Positions 34,671 to 36,216 of a DNA stretch of 36,216 nt are shown piece after piece. A program made the translations under genes and the position numbers. This stretch comes from Ignavibacteria bacterium RIFOXYC2_FULL_35_21 (GTDB lineage Bacteria; Bacteroidota; Ignavibacteria; Kapaibacteriales; UBA2268): positions 23,279 through 59,494 of the forward strand of contig MHAY01000088.1 in assembly GCA_001804705.1 (NCBI GenBank). The letters run 5' to 3'. How positions within the stretch are numbered: the first letter of the stretch is position 1; each line of letters starts with the position of its first letter. The notes under the pieces are model-generated. The model did not search any database, was not told the origin of the DNA, and saw only the letters and a program-made list of their open reading frames with translations.

Positions 34671-34874
34671 ATGGATTGTAAAATCGAAAGAAATATGAAA
34701 AGATGTAATTGCACATATAATCCATGTTCGAGAAAGGGCAACTGCTGTGATTGTATAATCTATCATATAAATAGTAGAGAATTGCCTGCATGCTTTTTCA
34801 CCACTGATGCTGAGCGGACTTATGACAGGTCTTACGAACATTTTGCAAGATTGGTAACTCAAGGAAGAATTTGA
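34671..34874 (+). CDS. Small Cys-rich protein, DUF6485 type
   Basis: This 67-residue protein has eight cysteines (3, 12, 14, 19, 25, 26, 28, 41) in [20 protein letters not shown], then NCCDCIIYH and ELPACFF, and a C-terminal [13 protein letters not shown] helix. The pattern matches a small conserved family of unknown function (DUF6485) seen in anaerobes. The Cys set could hold a metal or Fe-S cluster. It lies between two glycosyltransferases, 13 bp after one and 7 bp before the next, preceded by AGAGGA. It is very likely translated. Confidence 0.82.
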   Translation: MDCKIERNMKRCNCTYNPCSRKGNCCDCIIYHINSRELPACFFTTDAERTYDRSYEHFARLVTQGRI

Positions 34875-34881
34875 AAAAATT

Positions 34882-36030
34882 ATGAAAATTGCTTTTACTT
34901 CTTTGTTTGATATTGATGACCCGAATATTATATCGGGGACTTTATATTACATGTCTCATTATTTAATAAAGCAAGGACTGAATGTCATTCATATTGACAA
35001 ACTTCATAAAACTTATTATAAATTTTTAAAAATTAAAACTATTTTTCATTCTTTTAATAAAAAGAAATATCTGCGTTTGAGAGACCCATTCCTCGTTAAA
35101 AGAATAACAAAGCAAATTCAGAAACAAATTGACATAATAAATCCTGATATAGTATTTTCTCAGGGTTCACTTGAAGTATCCCTGCTGGGATGTAAACAAC
35201 CAATTGTCATTTGGTGCGACGGCAATTTTGCTGATTTGATTGACAGGCATCCGCATTATTGCAATCTATCTGATAAGACTATAAAAGATAGTTTGATGTT
35301 GGAAAAAAAAGCTTATGACAGGGCTGCCCTGCTGATATTTCCTTCCGAATGGGCGGCTCAAAGCACAATTGAAAAATATAGTGTAAATCCATCCAAGGTT
35401 CATGTTGTTCCTTATGGAGCAAATATTGATTATGATATGGATGAAGAAGAAATAAAACAAAAAATTCTATCCAGACCAAGTGATATTATTAAAATATTAT
35501 TTTCAGGAGTTGATTGGTATTATAAAGGCGGAGATGTTCTACTTGAAGCTGTTAATATATTAATTAGAAATGGTTTTAAGGTTGAACTGAATATTGTCGG
35601 TTGTAATCCTTCGCCGGATGAAGATATTTTAAAATATACAAAAGTTCATGGCTTTTTGAGAAAATCAATTGAAAGTGAAAGAAATCTTTTGCAACAACTA
35701 TATCTCGATTCTCATTACTTTGTTCTACCTACAAGGTATGAAACTTATGGTATTTCATTTTGTGAAGCCAATGCTTATGGTTTGCCAGCTTTGGGAACTA
35801 ATACAGGAGGTGTTCAATCTATTATAACAAATGGTATTAATGGTTTTCTTATTGAAGGAATCAATGCACCACAATTCATTGCAGAAAAAATTATTCGGTT
35901 ATTCACTAATTATAATGAATATATTAATCTTGCCTTATCATCATTCAATGAATATAAAACAAGATTAAACTGGGATGCAGCTTGTTCAAAAGTGAAAAAT
36001 TTATTACAGCAAATAAATGTAATCAAATAA
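34882..36030 (+). CDS. Family 4 glycosyltransferase
   Basis: The 382-residue GT-B enzyme begins MKIAFTSLFDIDDPNIISGT and has a middle linker KVHVVPYGANIDYD. The GT4 domain has FSGVDWYYKGGDVLLEAV and VLPTRYETYGISFCEANAYG, where the Glu residues of the EX7E motif lie. It is the last gene of the pyrG-to-glycosyltransferase run. The final 186 bp of the window after it are A+T-rich and hold nothing recognisable. Confidence 0.92.
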   Translation: MKIAFTSLFDIDDPNIISGTLYYMSHYLIKQGLNVIHIDKLHKTYYKFLKIKTIFHSFNKKKYLRLRDPFLVKRITKQIQKQIDIINPDIVFSQGSLEVSLLGCKQPIVIWCDGNFADLIDRHPHYCNLSDKTIKDSLMLEKKAYDRAALLIFPSEWAAQSTIEKYSVNPSKVHVVPYGANIDYDMDEEEIKQKILSRPSDIIKILFSGVDWYYKGGDVLLEAVNILIRNGFKVELNIVGCNPSPDEDILKYTKVHGFLRKSIESERNLLQQLYLDSHYFVLPTRYETYGISFCEANAYGLPALGTNTGGVQSIITNGINGFLIEGINAPQFIAEKIIRLFTNYNEYINLALSSFNEYKTRLNWDAACSKVKNLLQQINVIK

Positions 36031-36216
36031 CTTTACTTTTTATACTTATCTATAACAGAATAATAATATCACTCTTTTTTCTTTAAATATAAAATAAATT
36101 ATATCGATAAATTTCGTAATATAAATAGTAAAAATACACATTCAATCATTACTGTCCAGTTAAGGAAAAGAACAAAAAATGTAAATTATTAAAATACAAT
36201 AAAATATAAATTAAAT

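Overview
The window is A+T-rich and densely coded. It points to a free-living Gram-negative of the Bacteroidota/Chlorobiota (FCB) side, most plausibly an Ignavibacteria- or Kapabacteria-like lineage. The evidence is a type IX secretion C-terminal sorting domain on a 1.3-kaa surface protein, a Bacteroidota-type promoter in front of rpmB, many lipoproteins, an OstA/LptA-like protein, and a GlmU-related nucleotidyltransferase of the type seen in that group, together with flagellar-type motA/motB and a multiheme cytochrome c. Placement comes from gene content only; there is no rRNA or tRNA gene in the window.

Layout. 1-3450: a secreted PDZ protein with GxDxY/SQG repeats, then a four-helix-bundle (23S IVP/Avd-type) gene lying between two inverted arrays of 7-bp repeats. 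3467-10567: a macrodomain protein, an OstA-like protein, a giant T9SS cargo protein and a lipoprotein. 10751-13296: HIT hydrolase, rsmA and a PflA-like radical SAM protein, with palindromic mobile-type repeats between them. 13297-14088: a repeat-rich gap holding a small membrane-protein gene that appears frameshifted by a 16-bp tandem duplication. 14089-17938: two glycosyltransferases, mnmA (convergent) and rpmB. 18235-21342: a very large metallopeptidase / beta-propeller / beta-barrel fusion. 21462-26558 (minus): a response regulator with a degenerate HD-GYP-like domain, motB, motA and a TPR lipoprotein, separated by repeated copies of a composite heptad-repeat element. 26838-29612 (minus): a PhoB-like regulator, an orphan solute-binding lipoprotein and a tetraheme cytochrome. 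30103-36030: pyrG, an FKBP lipoprotein, a GlmU-like protein, two GT4 enzymes and a small Cys-rich DUF6485-type protein, probably one transcription unit devoted largely to nucleotide-sugar and glycan work.

The most unusual content is non-coding. Intergenic spaces are filled with short repeats of exactly 7-bp period in at least two sequence families (AGTCNNN; AATTACG followed by CATTYNN/CACTCAA). Several kinds of palindromic elements occur as well. The best candidate for an undescribed system is the four-helix-bundle gene bracketed by a 55-unit and a 15-unit AGTCNNN array in opposite orientation. No CRISPR, prophage, transposase gene or known defence operon was found.
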